Assembly (NCBI GenBank): GCA_026874595.1
Contig: CM049316.1
Location: 68,100,676 to 68,164,675 of the forward strand
Direction: 5' to 3'
DNA length: 64,000 nucleotides
DNA from: Sipunculus nudus
Taxonomy: Eukaryota > Annelida > Sipuncula > Golfingiida > Sipunculidae
Position numbers and translations under genes: made by a program. This document shows, piece after piece, positions 1-13,178 of this stretch (position 1 is its first letter; each line of letters starts with the position of its first letter). The notes below the pieces were generated by a model. The model made no database searches and was not told the DNA's origin. It saw only the letters and a program-made list of their open reading frames with translations.

Positions 1-164
1 CATGATTACAAGCATGCATGGCTCGCATTGGTTATTGGGCGAGGCCTAACTTTAAGCGATACATTAAATGATTATTTACAGATTTTGCAACCAATCCCTA
101 CCATCAATGTTAAATGGAAGTGTCACGTTAGATGATTTCCAGATTTAAATTGCGGTGTCAACTG

Positions 165-703
165 CAGGAAGAGAGCATTCGGTGTCCGAATTGACTGAAA
201 AGTGTCGCCAGTTTTGGGTCAGGTCTGTTGAATGTGGTCTGAACAAAAAAAATTGTTTGGTGTTCACTTTTCTTCTTATTGTTTGAAATGTGATCAACTG
301 AAAATATAAAAAAAATCTAGAGGGAATTAGTAAGTTCATATTAAGACATATTCTTGAGACTTAATAAAATCATCTCTCAACTGCTGGGATCCACAAATGG
401 TATCAGAAATGAAACAAAATGACACACATCTGTTGGCTGAAGAGGCAGCAACAAGAAGTTTAAAGAATTTACACCAGATGGCGCCGATTTCTTTCTCTAA
501 TAGCTGACACTGATAGTTGATGACGGATTTGTTGTTCTCTATTGTATTTACCGGAAAGATTCTGGTAAAATGATCCTCCAAAATGAAGTGTTCATAAATC
601 ATTTCGCATTTATTCGTACCTGACGTCACGTTGCTTGTCGTATTTGCTATTTTCGAAAGTGATATAAGGTAGCGAATTTGTTAAAAAATATAACCTGCAA
701 ATT
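165..703 (+). repeat. Dispersed repeat family 1, copy 1
   Basis: About 540 bp collinear with 3680-4243. Shared blocks include CATATTCTTGAGACTT, CATCTGTTGGCT, a GGCGC-containing core at 471-484, TAGCTGACGTCA-like and AATATAACYTGCAAA at the 3' end. Divergence is substantial, so the copies are old. No reading frame shared between copies; the short frames here are chance. Family unknown to me; no terminal inverted repeats seen. Confidence 0.75.
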
Positions 704-2135
704 TCTTTTAAAAGTTGTGAATATATAACACATTGAGAAAATAAAGGTAACACGGGGTTATGATATACAACATTCCTTGAATATAGATAATTATGGCTGG
801 ATCACTTATTATTTAAAATGGAGTTCATTCGCGATAAATAAACCAGGAAAAATGAAAGTCAGACAGTAAGGTTTTACAGGAATCCTGATGCATGTACAAT
901 TAATGCTTCATTTCATATCACGTTCCAGCCCACGATCAAACAAGACGCCGCGCTGCAGCAGAAAAACGCCATGCGTGGTCAATATATATAGTCTGTCATA
1001 TGTCGGGCCGTACACAGCGTCCACTTACAGCCAAAAGTAAAAAATCATTCAGGCATTAATGACGCCACTTTGTAGCCGTGCCGCCGACGCCAAGCCAGGA
1101 ACTGATTACGCTTACTTCCAGTAAAAGTCCACAATGACGCCAGATTGGCGAGGCGTCGGTTCAGTATTACTCTAATATCACTTTCTTCTCCACTCAAGCC
1201 AGACAACATTGCATTTTCTGGTTGACTAACCGCGCATGCTCAGGAATGTCACGCGGTCCTGCACACACAGACCTACAAGAAAAGACCACGTGTTATCTTC
1301 CATTGATGGCTGTAATATATCACTCAACTCTGTTTTCTTCCGACTGATTTCACGCGCATGCTCCTCAGGCCCCTCAACACTTCCTGAACACGCACAGGGA
1401 TTGATTGTCAGAAAATTTGACGAGAGCTAAAACGGATAGTATTTTTTTGTCTCGTCAGCTCGATATATAACTCTATTTGGACTCGAGTATACTCGTAACT
1501 ATGGCGACGATCTGCAAAAGAAACGGCTGATGAGAAAATGCAAAAAAACAAGTTTGCTTTCTCAAGAACACTTTCCAGAAATCAGTGCGTTTGGGTTAAA
1601 TCTTTTTTTTTTTACTTCTTGTTATATAAAAGGATGAAGATTTAACATGACCAGATAACAAAAAAAATAGAATAAAAACAAATAAAATAACAAAATTTAT
1701 AATAATAAAAATTATATAAATATCAAATTTATTATTATAGCTCATTTATGCTTTTAGTGGGGAACAAATGAATATTATTAATATTATATTTTTTTGTGAA
1801 TCGCTGGAGCTCAAAATCGTTAAATTTCATTGAAAATCAAAATAAACATTTTTGCTGCCCGGGTAAAGGGTTTGTGTCTAAATTGACGTCGCGGTGCCTA
1901 AAAACAACCAGTTTTGGCCTTGCCAGTAACATATAATACTAGTCGCATGATTGACTTTTTTCTCATTGAACAAAAAGCGCCACCTGACCCCAGAAGGCCC
2001 CAGACCTGGCCTTGAACCCAAAATATATTTCTTAAGCAGACGCATTGGGACCGTTTAAATGAGTTTCTTCTTAGCTCAGATTTTTCGCGTCTCGAAACAC
2101 TTAATTATGTTTCGCTATGTTACACTTTACTTGGT
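704..2135. other. AT-rich intergenic DNA with a GC-richer block
   Basis: No gene seen. Mostly AT-rich, but 900-1430 is GC-richer and contains GCGCATGC with AGGAATGTCACGC, a combination that recurs in altered form near 9905 and 22540. Sequence from 1430 to 2135 is AT-rich and featureless. Confidence 0.6.
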
Positions 2136-2160
2136 ATATATATAATAATAATATACATAC

Positions 2161-2210
<50 letters not shown>
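2136..2210. repeat. Composite microsatellite (AT)n(AG)n
   Basis: AT repeats to about 2179 directly joined to an uninterrupted AG run to 2210. Confidence 0.95.
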
Positions 2211-2211
<1 letters not shown>

Positions 2212-2524
2212 AACACATTCCAGATATGCTAAACACTGCAGTAAGCACCATGGGTGTTGAAACTGATACGTATCAGAGTCCTAACCATATGTCTCGTCCA
2301 CTAGAAAGTCAGCAATAAAAAGAAACCTAGATTTTACTTATGCAATATGAGATGTAGCATAAAATAGATGACACTAGTTTGTAGGACAGCTCTGTCGTCG
2401 ATGTCTGAACAACAAAGCTGCATGCTATTTTTTTTAAGTCGTAATATAAATTATATACCAAAACAAATATAAGATAAAAGTATATAAAACACACTTTTGC
2501 GACTGAATCAATTCATCTAAAGGG

Positions 2525-2665
2525 CCTTTGAGACTTCCTGGTTCAGGTAAATAAAACAAAATTACGCGCCATCCAGTGGCGACATCTCCTTGCTAAAGCG
2601 ATAACAAATGTGTCTTAAAGTTTAGGAAAACGGCACCAGAGGGCGCCGGCACTCTTTCTCGAACA
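2525..2665 (+). repeat. Dispersed repeat family 1, copy 3 (partial)
   Basis: Shares ATCCAGTGGCGACATCT, the GCTAAA-GATAA segment and the AGAGGGCGC core (2633-2646) with copy 2, and the following CTCGAACAGTTAAC-like segment with copy 1. Only the middle of the element is present. Same orientation as the other two copies. Confidence 0.65.
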
Positions 2666-3679
2666 GTTAACAGGACTGCAGATTGATAATAAGTGGGAAG
2701 AGAAGAAGGGGCTTCTGGGGTTTAGAATGTTTCTTTTATGTTGTACTTATGGTCAAGATTTAACCGAATACAAGCTGTAAAAAATCTAGTATGTCTATGA
2801 TACGACAAAGTCACGTGTTAATAAGACAATTCTTAAGGGTTAACCAAATGCCATGAAAGTTATTTGTTTAGTTTGTCTGCCTAGAACATAAATACACGAT
2901 AGTGGAAGCTGGAGAACTATGAACTACATAACTGCAGGCAGCAACAAATAATGCTGAACTAGTAATCGATTGTATTACAGTGTACCGGTAGTTACATAAT
3001 GAAAACCATATTAGATCAAAACCCAGGAGTCTGGACAATTTTTCAGACTGGAAGGCCTTAAGTCTTTTGCGGTTTTTGACCCCCCCGCCCCCCCCCCCCC
3101 CAATCTTTTTTTTTTTTTTGTTAGTAGGTCAACTTAATAGTATTTTATGAAAGAACCCCTCTCCCCTTCCAGGTTATCTTATTATCTTTTGGTCGGATCC
3201 CCGTCCCCCTATCAAGTAATTAATTAGTCTTTAGGGGTTGGACACCCCCCCCCACCCCCCACCCCCACACACACACACACTCACTTTTCAGAGTTATGTT
3301 ATTAGCATTTTTGGGTTGTAACGCCCATCCTTTTTTTCCGGTTCTTCCTCTCCTTTAAAAATGTTATTGGTATTTCTTTGAGATCCTCCCCTAAAGAATA
3401 ACATTTACTAAAAGATAATGACAATATTCAACAAGCAAATATTGTCATTGTCTGTAAATAAATGTGAATAATTTCAACAGTCACTCTGGAAACAAAACAA
3501 CATACTGTTTTTCGTGACTCTTAAAGTGTGAGAATTGTACGGGTCAACAGTTATAAGCAAGAGTTGCTGACAAAAACCTTGTCTCAAAGTTAAACATTTA
3601 AAATAAAGGAAGTTATTACTTTGATTACATGTTAGTGGTTGAGATGTGATGATATCAAATTTACAACACAGCACACAAA
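2666..3679. other. Intergenic DNA with C-rich runs
   Basis: No gene seen. C runs lie at about 3080-3101 and 3243-3268, the latter followed by (CA)n. A 12-bp stem (3417-3428 with 3438-3449, 9-nt loop) is AT-rich and probably incidental. Confidence 0.6.
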
Positions 3680-4243
3680 CAGAGCTTTCAGTATAGGAGT
3701 TGGCTAATAGGTGTCGCTAGATGTCTGTCAAATGTGATCGAACTAAAACATTGTACATATGTCGTTCAGTTCTCTTCTTGTTGTGTAACATGTGATCACT
3801 TGGGTATTTAAAAAATGGAAATAAATTAATTTATATTAAACATATTCTTGAGACTTTATGAAATAATCTCTCAACCTCTGGGATCCATAAAATGGGAACA
3901 TAAATGAAACTAGATAACACAAACGACCCATCCAGTGGCGACATCTGTTGGCTAAAAAGATAATAACAACAGCAAGCTTGAGGAATTTACATCAGAGGGC
4001 GCTGAAATTTAGAATTGCTAATAATTAATTTGCTGATTACAGGTTTGGCTTGACACTTTTGTAGATGATTTAGCTTATTTATTTATTGTGGTATTTACAG
4101 GAAATATTATGTAAAGATAATCTTCCAGAATGAGGTGTTAATAAACAATTCGCACGTATAAGTAGCTGACGTCAAGTTGTTGTTTGTGGTGGCTACTTTT
4201 GATATGAATATTCAACAGCGGAATTTGTAAAAATATAACTTGC
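3680..4243 (+). repeat. Dispersed repeat family 1, copy 2
   Basis: Direct-orientation partner of 165-703, matching over about 540 bp with frequent substitutions and small indels. Contains the family's GGGCGC core at 3989-4002. The 3' end AATATAACTTGCAAA is the clearest boundary. Confidence 0.75.
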
Positions 4244-4290
4244 AAACACGAGTATCATCAATTGTAAAAATCATTAAAGCAGTAGTTATA

Positions 4291-4299
4291 CACACACAC

Positions 4300-4349
<50 letters not shown>
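4291..4349. repeat. Microsatellite (AC)n(TA)n
   Basis: A short AC run followed by about 23 TA units. Confidence 0.95.
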
Positions 4350-4351
<2 letters not shown>

Positions 4352-4429
4352 GATTTATATATATACACAGAGACGTTTCATGCTGAAAACTATCACGAGA
4401 ATCATGAAAACAATACCAAAGATGGTGAT

Positions 4430-5873
4430 AATGAATGACAACCACCATTAGGTAGTGACGACGGTGATGATGATGATGATGACGACAACCACAACAATGA
4501 TTAAGGTGAAGATAATGGTGACGACAAAGACCATGCATGACAACCATGCATGATCATTGATGGCATTTACGATTATGATGCCTATGACCACGAATACGAC
4601 GATGATGTTGGTCATGACGACAGCGACCATGATGATGACGACCATCCCCTATGACAACAACAACCAGGTCGACGACGACGATGATGATGATGATGATGGT
4701 GAAGGTTGTGGTGTAGGTGGTGGTGATGATGATGATGATGATGATGGTGGTGGTGATGATGATTATGGTGGTGGTGACGGTGGAGGTGGTGGTAGTGGTG
4801 ATGATGATGATGGTGGTGGTGATTATGGTGGTGGTGATGATGATGATGATGATGGTGGTGATGATGATTATGGTGGTGGTGGTGGTGGAGGTGGTGGTGG
4901 TGGTGATGATGATGATGGTGGTGGTGATGATGATGATGGTAGTGGTGATGATTATTATGGTGGTGGTGATGATGATTATGGTGGTGGTGATGGTGATGAT
5001 GATTATGGTGGTGGTGATGATGATTATGGTGGTGGTAATGATGATGATGGTAGTGGTGATGATGATTATGGTGGTGGTGATGGTGGGGGTGGTGGTAGTG
5101 GTGGTGATGATGATGGTAGTGGTGATGATGATGATGGTGGTGGTGATGATGATTATGGTTGTGGTGGTGGTAGTGGTGATGATGATGGTAGTGGTGATGA
5201 TGATGATTGTGGTGGTGATGATGATTATGGTGGTGGTGGTGGTGGTAGTGGTGATGATGATGGTAGTGGTGATGATGATGATGGTAGTGGTGATGATGAT
5301 GATGGTGGTGGTGGTGGTGATGATGATTATGGTGGTGGTGATGGTGGAGGTGGTGGTAGTGGTGATGATGATGATAGTAGTGGTGATGGTGATGATGGTG
5401 GTGTGATGATGATTATGGTGGTGGTGATGGTGATGGTGGTGGTAGTGGTGATGATGATTATGGTGGTGGTGGTGATGATGATGATGGTGGTGGTGATGAT
5501 GATTATGGTGGTGGTGATGATGATGATGGTGGTGGTGGTGGTGGTGATGATGATTATGGTGGCGGTGATGGTGGAGGTGGTGGTAGTGGTGATGATGATG
5601 ATGGTAGTGGTGATGATGATGATGGTGGTGGTGATGATGATTATGGTGGAGGTGGTGGTAGTGGTGATGATGATGATGATGATGATGATGATGGTGGTGA
5701 TGGTGGTTGTGGTGATGAAGATGATGATGATGATCGTGATGATGATCGTGATGATGATGATGACGTCCATGGTGACTAGGACAACGACGACGAAAACGAC
5801 CATGAAATCGATGACAATGATCATGATAATGATGATGATGACGACAAAGGTGATGATGATGATGATGATGCCC
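4430..5873. repeat. Long GAT/GGT trinucleotide array
   Basis: About 1.4 kb built almost only from GAT, GGT, GTG and TAT triplets, densest from 4675 to 5700 and degenerating to GAC/GAT at both ends. Higher-order blocks such as (GAT)n(GGT)n recur with variable n. Because TAA, TAG and TGA are nearly absent in two frames, it gives long frames of Asp/Gly, Met/Val or Ile/Thr; these lack any domain and I do not call them genes. Confidence 0.9.
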
Positions 5874-5879
5874 GTTTAA

Positions 5880-6217
5880 CGAACATATGTGCTAAAAGGC
5901 ATGAACTTAATGATAAAATTCAAATTTGATCAGGTCTTATTCAAAGCATATATATAAAACACACACACATGATACACGTAACATTTTGCATAAGTAGCGG
6001 TATTTCTTTTATAATACATGATCATATTTATTCCACAGACCATGATTAACTCATGGTACAAGTTATGGTATAAATGTTTTTATAAAATAACAAAGATGAT
6101 TATATTCGCAATCCGGTAACCTACATGGTATATGGTGCCCGGAGAAGACCGCATTCAGACTAGCCATGTTGTATAGAGGGTGGAGAAAGATTGATATATC
6201 CGGGAGACAATGGCTAG
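5880..6217. other. Intergenic DNA
   Basis: AT-rich to about 6120, then mixed composition up to the family 2 repeat. Nothing recognised. Confidence 0.5.
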
Positions 6218-6464
6218 ATTGGTGTTAATGAGCTGCAGCACGCGGGGTCGGACCCCCGCTGTTAGAGACCTCATCCAGATTATCTTTGATGATGCTGAAC
6301 TTGCTGGACAAGACAGCAGCTTGTCACCGATACGGGCTGGTACAGGCTGTGCTGTCACGGGCTGTCCGAGTGGTCAAGCAAGTGACCGTTAACCAACTGT
6401 CACCACACCGCTACTGTCACGGGGAATTAAGGTGTGGATTTATTACATTTGAATTAAGATGTAT
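6218..6464 (+). repeat. Dispersed repeat family 2, copy A
   Basis: 247 bp, nearly identical to 13179-13425 in inverted orientation. Boundaries are sharp: ATTGGTGTTAATGAGCTGCA at one end and GAATTAAGATGTAT at the other. It contains GCGGGGTCGGACCCC, a weak box-B resemblance, but no clear box A. A 60-residue frame is shared by both copies, but no protein family is apparent. Confidence 0.9.
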
Positions 6465-9100
6465 TATGAATGTGCAGGGATCTTTTATATGGGTGCAGCT
6501 ATAGCAGAGAAACGTTGAAGTCTCTCACTATGTTCGTCTGGTTGATTATCTATACAGATTTAATTCTCAAAATAACCAAGAAGAAAATAAATGGAACAAA
6601 AATATGAACAATAAAAAATGTAAAATGCTATGAAATGGTATGCTAGTATAGTGACAAATTTGATAAACATTCTGAGACCGCAAATCCTCTAGAAACCTAA
6701 TACAATATTGCTGTGTGTTACAAAGGGACTATGTCCATGATTTCCATGGTTGGATTACAAGTGATCTCCAGAACAAAGGTGACCCTCGCCAAAAGTAAAA
6801 AATTACTAGTATATCATGCTGTTTTATATAGACAATCTCCAATATCTAGTCGAATTTCCTTGGTATTAGCATAATCACCTACACAATCACATCAAAATCT
6901 GTTCATAACTTATTGAAAAAAGATACTAACAGACAAAAAACAAGAAATTACGATGAAAACATACCATATCTCGCTAATTAGAGGAGATTTAAACAGGTCT
7001 ATAATGCCCAAAATATACTTTGAAGATATCACTATAACATCTTGGAACAAACTTGTTTTTATTTTATTTCATTGTTTTATATAATTATGATAAATCAACC
7101 AGGTTTTCAATTACCAATGTGATCAAAATACGGATGATTTGGCTCTTCGACAGCTTGCAAATGTTATTTGATCCTAGATTACTATTTATGCCTACAGTGA
7201 CCAAAAACATATTACCACGTCCAGGAGATATAGTCTTTCATCCTAATACAATACAGACCCCCCCCCCCCCCCCCCCCCATTTGCATTTTATAGAAATCTA
7301 ACAGGATATTATTAATAAATGTATTATAGATAATTGTTATATACTGTGAACACCTCTCCAATAACCAAAGCTACAACGTTATATATATTTATATGTAGTG
7401 TTACGAGTACAGATTATAGATAGGAAAAGTCTGTATATATGTCAGGGATCTATGTAACCAGAGAATGGAATGTTTGATGTGTATATGTGTTCACACTTTG
7501 TGGTCGATATAGTCCAAATAGTGTTTTATTGTGCACGAGAATGATGTATGGAGATCGCAAAAGGCGTGTCTATATGGTATGCCCTTGGTGGTTGTACTAG
7601 AAATACTGTAATCTATCTTCTTTGAGTGAGTGATTGGTTCTTTAAGTATAAGGAGCTCGCTGACACGTACTGAAATCCACCTTAACACTCCCCGCAGGGT
7701 TTAAGCGCTAACCAGATTACTGTGACGACTTGCACACCACCGGCGAGTGACGCAGCGATTCAAGAACGGAACCAAACTCCCCACCCGCGCGCTCAGCGAG
7801 GCACGGGCCACTTAGCGGTCATACGACTGACCACTGTCCAAGTCTCATCGCGGTAATCATCCCATCAACCAGCTGACCATCTGACATTGTGATATCAGGA
7901 TCGTGTAGCGTGTTTTGACAGGCCTTATTGCCGGCAATGTAGATGGTAATACAATTTTCTATGGCGTATTAGCGGGAATTCCAGTACGGTTTGTGGCAGC
8001 AATGTCTATACCGGATGTTAATACTCGCCTACACTTGAGTTCTGACATCAGAGAACTTGGTAGAAACTGAAAACCTTTGTTGTGTACAGATCTGGATAAC
8101 TTGTTACATATACGGGTACAACCCCTCCTCCCTGTCTGTATTTCTAGCTGTTTGTCTCCTTCTCCCTCTCACTCTCTCCTGCGCCCCCAGAATCACAAAC
8201 ACACAATTCCAATAATTATCGAGAATGTCTGAAGTTCCATTTGACACATTTATAACAGGCTAATGAAGATAACTAATGGTCGCTTTCTAACGTTCAAAAG
8301 AAGAGTTTTAGACGAGGCAGCGCTGTCTGTACGAGGGTGGAGGCGGTGTACAGGCGTTCTGTTGCTGCTTTGCTTGCGTGTCCGACTTCTTTTCTTGGAC
8401 CCGGCGGTGGCTGGTGGTCTTGAGTTAACCTGGGAAGGCGTCTTTGATCCTTTTGCGCTTGGCTTGGTGTGGCATTTTCAGCATTTATCGCTCATTCATT
8501 CTATCAGTGTCTTCTACCTCCGCCTTTCAAGACCAGACCAACCACAAAATCATCTGTGTCGTTGCTGAGGGAGTTGATGCGGATCCGACCGTGTCGGATT
8601 TTAACGTGACCAGCTCGGGCGCCGACTTCACTTTTCAACAACAAACATTAATTACAACGTACAATTACATTTCATTTTATGCAAAAAATTATATTCATAA
8701 TGATTGTAAAATTGACTTTAAAATTCATGTTATCAAATTCTACATATTTTTGGGAAATTTATATTTGTGGAACGGGAATACTAAAATTGTATATTCAAAT
8801 CAATCAAATTGGACGCCAGTCATATTAATACAATTTTAAATGGACAAAATATGCATTTCATTAATAATTAAGATATCCTGATGAGCGTACGACATAAATT
8901 CATATTAGACCAAAAATAAGTCTATAACATCTAACAATCCAGCACAGTGCACTACATGTACCGTCTCTGGCTGTTTGCTCTTTTACCGTGTTTTTTCTTG
9001 TATAAAATCGAATTTATTTTTATATTTTTTCATGTTACCTTAAATTAACACAAGAAAGAATAAATTTGTAATGGCTAAACAAAAAAAGCCTGTGAATGGA

Positions 9101-9102
<2 letters not shown>
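6465..9102. other. Intergenic DNA with repeat remnants
   Basis: No gene seen. 6860-6975 carries ATCACATCAAAATCTGTTCA followed by TAACTTATTGAAAAA and AACAGACAAA, a pattern common in old invertebrate transposon remnants. A C run lies at 7259-7279. 7690-7900 and 8310-8630 are GC-richer and unique-looking; the frames at 8263-8568 and 8444-8839 have no recognisable similarity. Confidence 0.55.

Positions 9103-9162
<60 letters not shown>
9103..9162. repeat. (AT)n microsatellite
   Basis: About 30 uninterrupted AT units. Confidence 0.97.
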
Positions 9163-9169
<7 letters not shown>

Positions 9170-11056
9170 TAGATTGTTGTGTTGTATCGAAGTTCGTGTG
9201 TCATAATTGCACTCATCACCATGTGTTTTTTTTTTCTATTACAACCTGCACAGTATTAAATGACAACTAAAATCTCATTAACACGTCACATTTGTCTCAA
9301 GGGGCCCCTCCGGAGCTTTACGACAATGTTTTGCGACATGCCGTTGTATGGCTGTCACTTCCGCAGATGTCGTTACTGTCTCCTGGAAGTCGCATCATCT
9401 TAAATTCAGTTGCCGGAGGGCTGGTTTCATGGAAGACACACATGGCGAGGTTTACTGGCAGCTTTTCAGGCTCGCTCATGTGAAACGCTGTCTGCGATTC
9501 GCGACACTGAGCGCGCGCGCCAACACAAAACATGCACCTAAAACGGGGCACTTGTGCCCGTCGCGGAACTGTACACATGCCATCATTGTCCCTTGTTAGG
9601 TTTACAGGAATAACACCTGCCCAGAAGGGCTGGCCTATTTCAAGTAGCAGGGGGTTCAGTTTAACATGTACAATATTACAAAAATAAAATAACTATTTTT
9701 AATAAAAGTTAAATCTTTTTTAGTATGATAGATTCGAAATGCCCTATATATCTGCTTTTAAATCAAACCATAGCAGCTGACACGTGTTACTTTTGTCGAA
9801 TGAGTCTTATATCACACCTGTTCGTAAAATAGAACCTGCCAAGTACTTATCCGCGATTAATCCATGCACGCACTAGTCCCGGAATCCGCGCGCGTCCTTT
9901 GAACTCTGAAATGCCCAGGAATGTCACGCCCGCCCGCCATCTGCCCCTGGTGTTCATTGCCTTGTTGATTTCACGTGCTCTGACACGAAAGGTATCTGGT
10001 GTCCTCGCACACAATCTTATCTCCTACCACACTGCTTGTGTTGTTGCTGAAAAAAAAATTAGCTTAATATCATTTCAGGGAATATTTATTCAGAAATTGT
10101 CAAAATTACGGCCATAAAAGTGCATTTGCTCACTGTTATTTATCATATATTGGTATATGATAATATTGTCTACTGGTTCATTTAATTAAAAAAAAAATCT
10201 ACTCTTTTATACTATAAATGTGTAGGGAACCCCATGGACAAATACCTCCTTCTAAAAGTTAAAGAAGCATTTTCTAGTCCCATAAAAATCAGTTGTACCC
10301 ATCTCATTTATATCCTCTAGTAAACCGTGTAGTCTTACTGTAATATTAGTCATTACAGTTCAAGCTGAACGCTATTTTCATAAGTGGCATCGGTATAATA
10401 CGTCGTCATTTTCAACGGCTATTTCGTTGTTTTCAAGTGCGTTTGTATGAGCCATGACGCAGCTGATCCCGAGGTGCTGCTGTGTATGCAAACAACAGAT
10501 TACGTGCGTCCGACGCACAGACATACCACACCCTTGCATTATTTGGCCAGTTGAGCACCTGGGGCTTTTCATAGATCTGCAGCGTTTCGTGATAGCTTCG
10601 TGTGTTAGTAAATCTTTAACCAAATAGATTTATCTTCTTTAAATTTTTGCTTACGTAAATGTTTCTATATGTGAACCATGTTTATATTTTCTTTGTAACA
10701 TGTTGTAATTATATGGTATATTCTATATATATCTAGAGCTTTATAATATGTGATGCATATATATACGTATTTCATGTTCTGTGTTTCTGTAATGTTGTGT
10801 TAATTTATGTTATGATCTATGGCTTGCATTATATACAATGCATGAAGTAATAACTTGACAAAGTGCACAATATACACATGCTGTGTTATTTTGTTTATGT
10901 TTTAATAACTGTGCGTAATTTATAAGTATAGCATGCTATGCTTTGCTATAATATGAAATGTTATAATGTGATCTATCATATGCAAACATATGCATAATTG
11001 TTTTTTATAATAATAAAAACTTAATAATAACAATAATGATAATTATTATTATTATA

Positions 11057-11122
<66 letters not shown>

Positions 11123-12206
11123 GTTATAGTAGTGATAATGATAAAATACTAATGAATGTTATACCTTTTAGTGTCTCATACCATAGATTAAAACAATGTA
11201 TCAAATTTCCGCCAATTAATTTATACATATATATATATGTCAAATGATATATAAAAATACCTTATAATATATAATCTGTCAAGTTTTCTTTATTGGCTAT
11301 TTAACAGCTATAGGTGCATGCATGCATGTTCGTGCAGCACAGTGCATAAACCGTGCACATGTGAAGATCACGTGACCTGCGATATGACGGGACGCCATTA
11401 TATGTATGTAATTTATAACCATTTTAATAAAGGCCTGGTATCACCCCGAAACATCCCTGTTAAAAGAACATTATATAAGTAATATAATTACATCGAAACA
11501 GCTGCAGATATACATGTATATTTAATGACAAGCGTTCTATACAGTCTTGTCAATAACGGGCTCTGTAAAGGTATATTTTTATCTTCTTTATGGCTGAGTA
11601 AGGCCTTTAATCAAATACAAAACATCAACAATCAAGGATAATTGAGTTCTTACATGAGGAGGCGACTTGAAGATTTCCCAGGTTACCTTTATCATATATG
11701 CTTTTGTTATTTGTATGGCGAACATAATATTACAGCAGAGTCTATATTTTTGTAAGTAATTGATTGCACCGTCCGCATTGGCAATTGAGCTGTTGGTATC
11801 GTGCAAGAACCATGCACGTGCAAAATTACACTCTATGCGTGCATGAGAAATTGTTCTAACTCACTTTCACCTCGAACCCACCTTGTCCCAGCCAGTTAAC
11901 TCGACACGCAACCTAACATTGATTAACTTGTATATACATCTCGTAAGTGCATTTGTCTTTTATTATGTCCACATCACGCAATAAAAGAAACGAGCACTTT
12001 AAACATACAATTGAAGGTGAGTCTTTAAATTAACTTCGCGGTGATCCCCTCATATCATACATATCAACAATTGCCATATTCCGTGAGCTCTTTGCGAACC
12101 TTACATGTATATGGCCGTTCACACGTTTTTGTCATGCAATACTTAACGATATATGATTGCATTGCTTCAGTGGAGTTCTATCTAAAAGTGCTAGCTCGAA
12201 TTCTGC

Positions 12207-12208
<2 letters not shown>
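9163..12208. other. Intergenic DNA
   Basis: 9290-9600 and 9880-10040 are GC-richer; the second contains AGGAATGTCACGC, also found at about 1242. 10640-11620 is AT-rich and includes an (ATT)n array at 11035-11122. 11800-12110 is mixed. Short frames at 9292-9599 and 10378-10623 match no family I recognise. Confidence 0.55.

Positions 12209-12242
<34 letters not shown>
12209..12242. repeat. (AT)n microsatellite
   Basis: About 17 AT units. Confidence 0.95.
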
Positions 12243-12243
<1 letters not shown>

Positions 12244-12679
12244 CAAAAATTGTCGCTTGTTCTTTTCATACCTTTGAATATAGGGTACAAAGATGTGTTT
12301 CCTAAATTTTATATCCTGGAAGGTCATTTTATATGTGTTCAGATGTATATATGGTCTGTAATTATACCATATATACATAAATGAAATCTTATTGTTTATC
12401 TTTACATACAGGCCCCCAAGCGCATTCTAGTGCGTGGGATTGAACCATGCAAGCAGACCTCCACATCAGTAAACTTTATTCTTGAAAAGTGACTTTATAC
12501 TTGTCTCATAATTTGGTTAGAACAATTATGTTTTTCAGTTGATTAATATTTCACTGGCAATCTTGACGATCTTGATGAACAAAACTTGATGACAAAAGAT
12601 TTTTGTCGTGCAATAAAAAGAAATGATGTATCATGCATGTATGGAATGGTTATATTAGGCCTATATGTAAGTTGTGCAA

Positions 12680-12741
<62 letters not shown>

Positions 12742-13010
12742 TGCAGGTTTCCTGCAATAAACAAGTACTAGAGTGCTCTATGGTCTTACACCATAGCTTT
12801 ATAATTATACAAATACAAAAGAATCAAGTTTTGTCAGGCATTTTTACTACAACGTATTGTCTCGTGGAACATGTTGCACTCATCAGGTAAGGTTTTCTCG
12901 GAGCCGGCATATATAAAAGCCTGTGTATATTAGTCTAATTTTAGTAACAGTTTACAAAATGCAAATGCTTTGTATGTATCTATGTTTCATTTTCTACAGG
13001 ACTCCAGATG
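12243..13010. other. AT-rich DNA with an (AT)n array
   Basis: (AT)n at 12683-12736. At 12411-12465 the minus strand has GGTTCAATCCC, a possible box B next to a GCGCATTCTAGTGCGT hairpin; too little for a tRNA call. No gene seen. Confidence 0.5.
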
Positions 13011-13150
13011 GACCCGACCTAGCTGATTTCTCGAGTCCTTACCTCGAGTCCGAGTCAATGACCCTCGAGTCCAAATCGAACTCTGAGTATCTTATAAAAA
13101 AAAATTGGGCTCGAGTCCGGACTCAAGTCTCAACTCTGGACAGAATGCTG
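13011..13150. repeat. Cluster of CTCGAGTCC motifs
   Basis: CTCGAGTC-type words recur about five times within 110 bp, separated by unlike spacers, and abut the family 2 repeat copy B. Imperfect, not a regular tandem array. Confidence 0.6.
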
Positions 13151-13178
13151 AAGCTTTTTCCTCTTCCGCATGCATGCT

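Noticed and set aside
3417..3449. 12-bp stem-loop
   Set aside because: AT-rich arms in AT-rich DNA; such stems are expected by chance and no neighbouring gene would use it.
4557..5879. 440-codon frame rich in Asp/Gly and Met/Val
   Set aside because: Entirely produced by the GAT/GGT array; all three forward frames are partly open and no domain or splice context supports a protein.
12411..12465. Possible tRNA from a GGTTCAATCC word on the minus strand
   Set aside because: No box A at the right distance and no acceptor stem.
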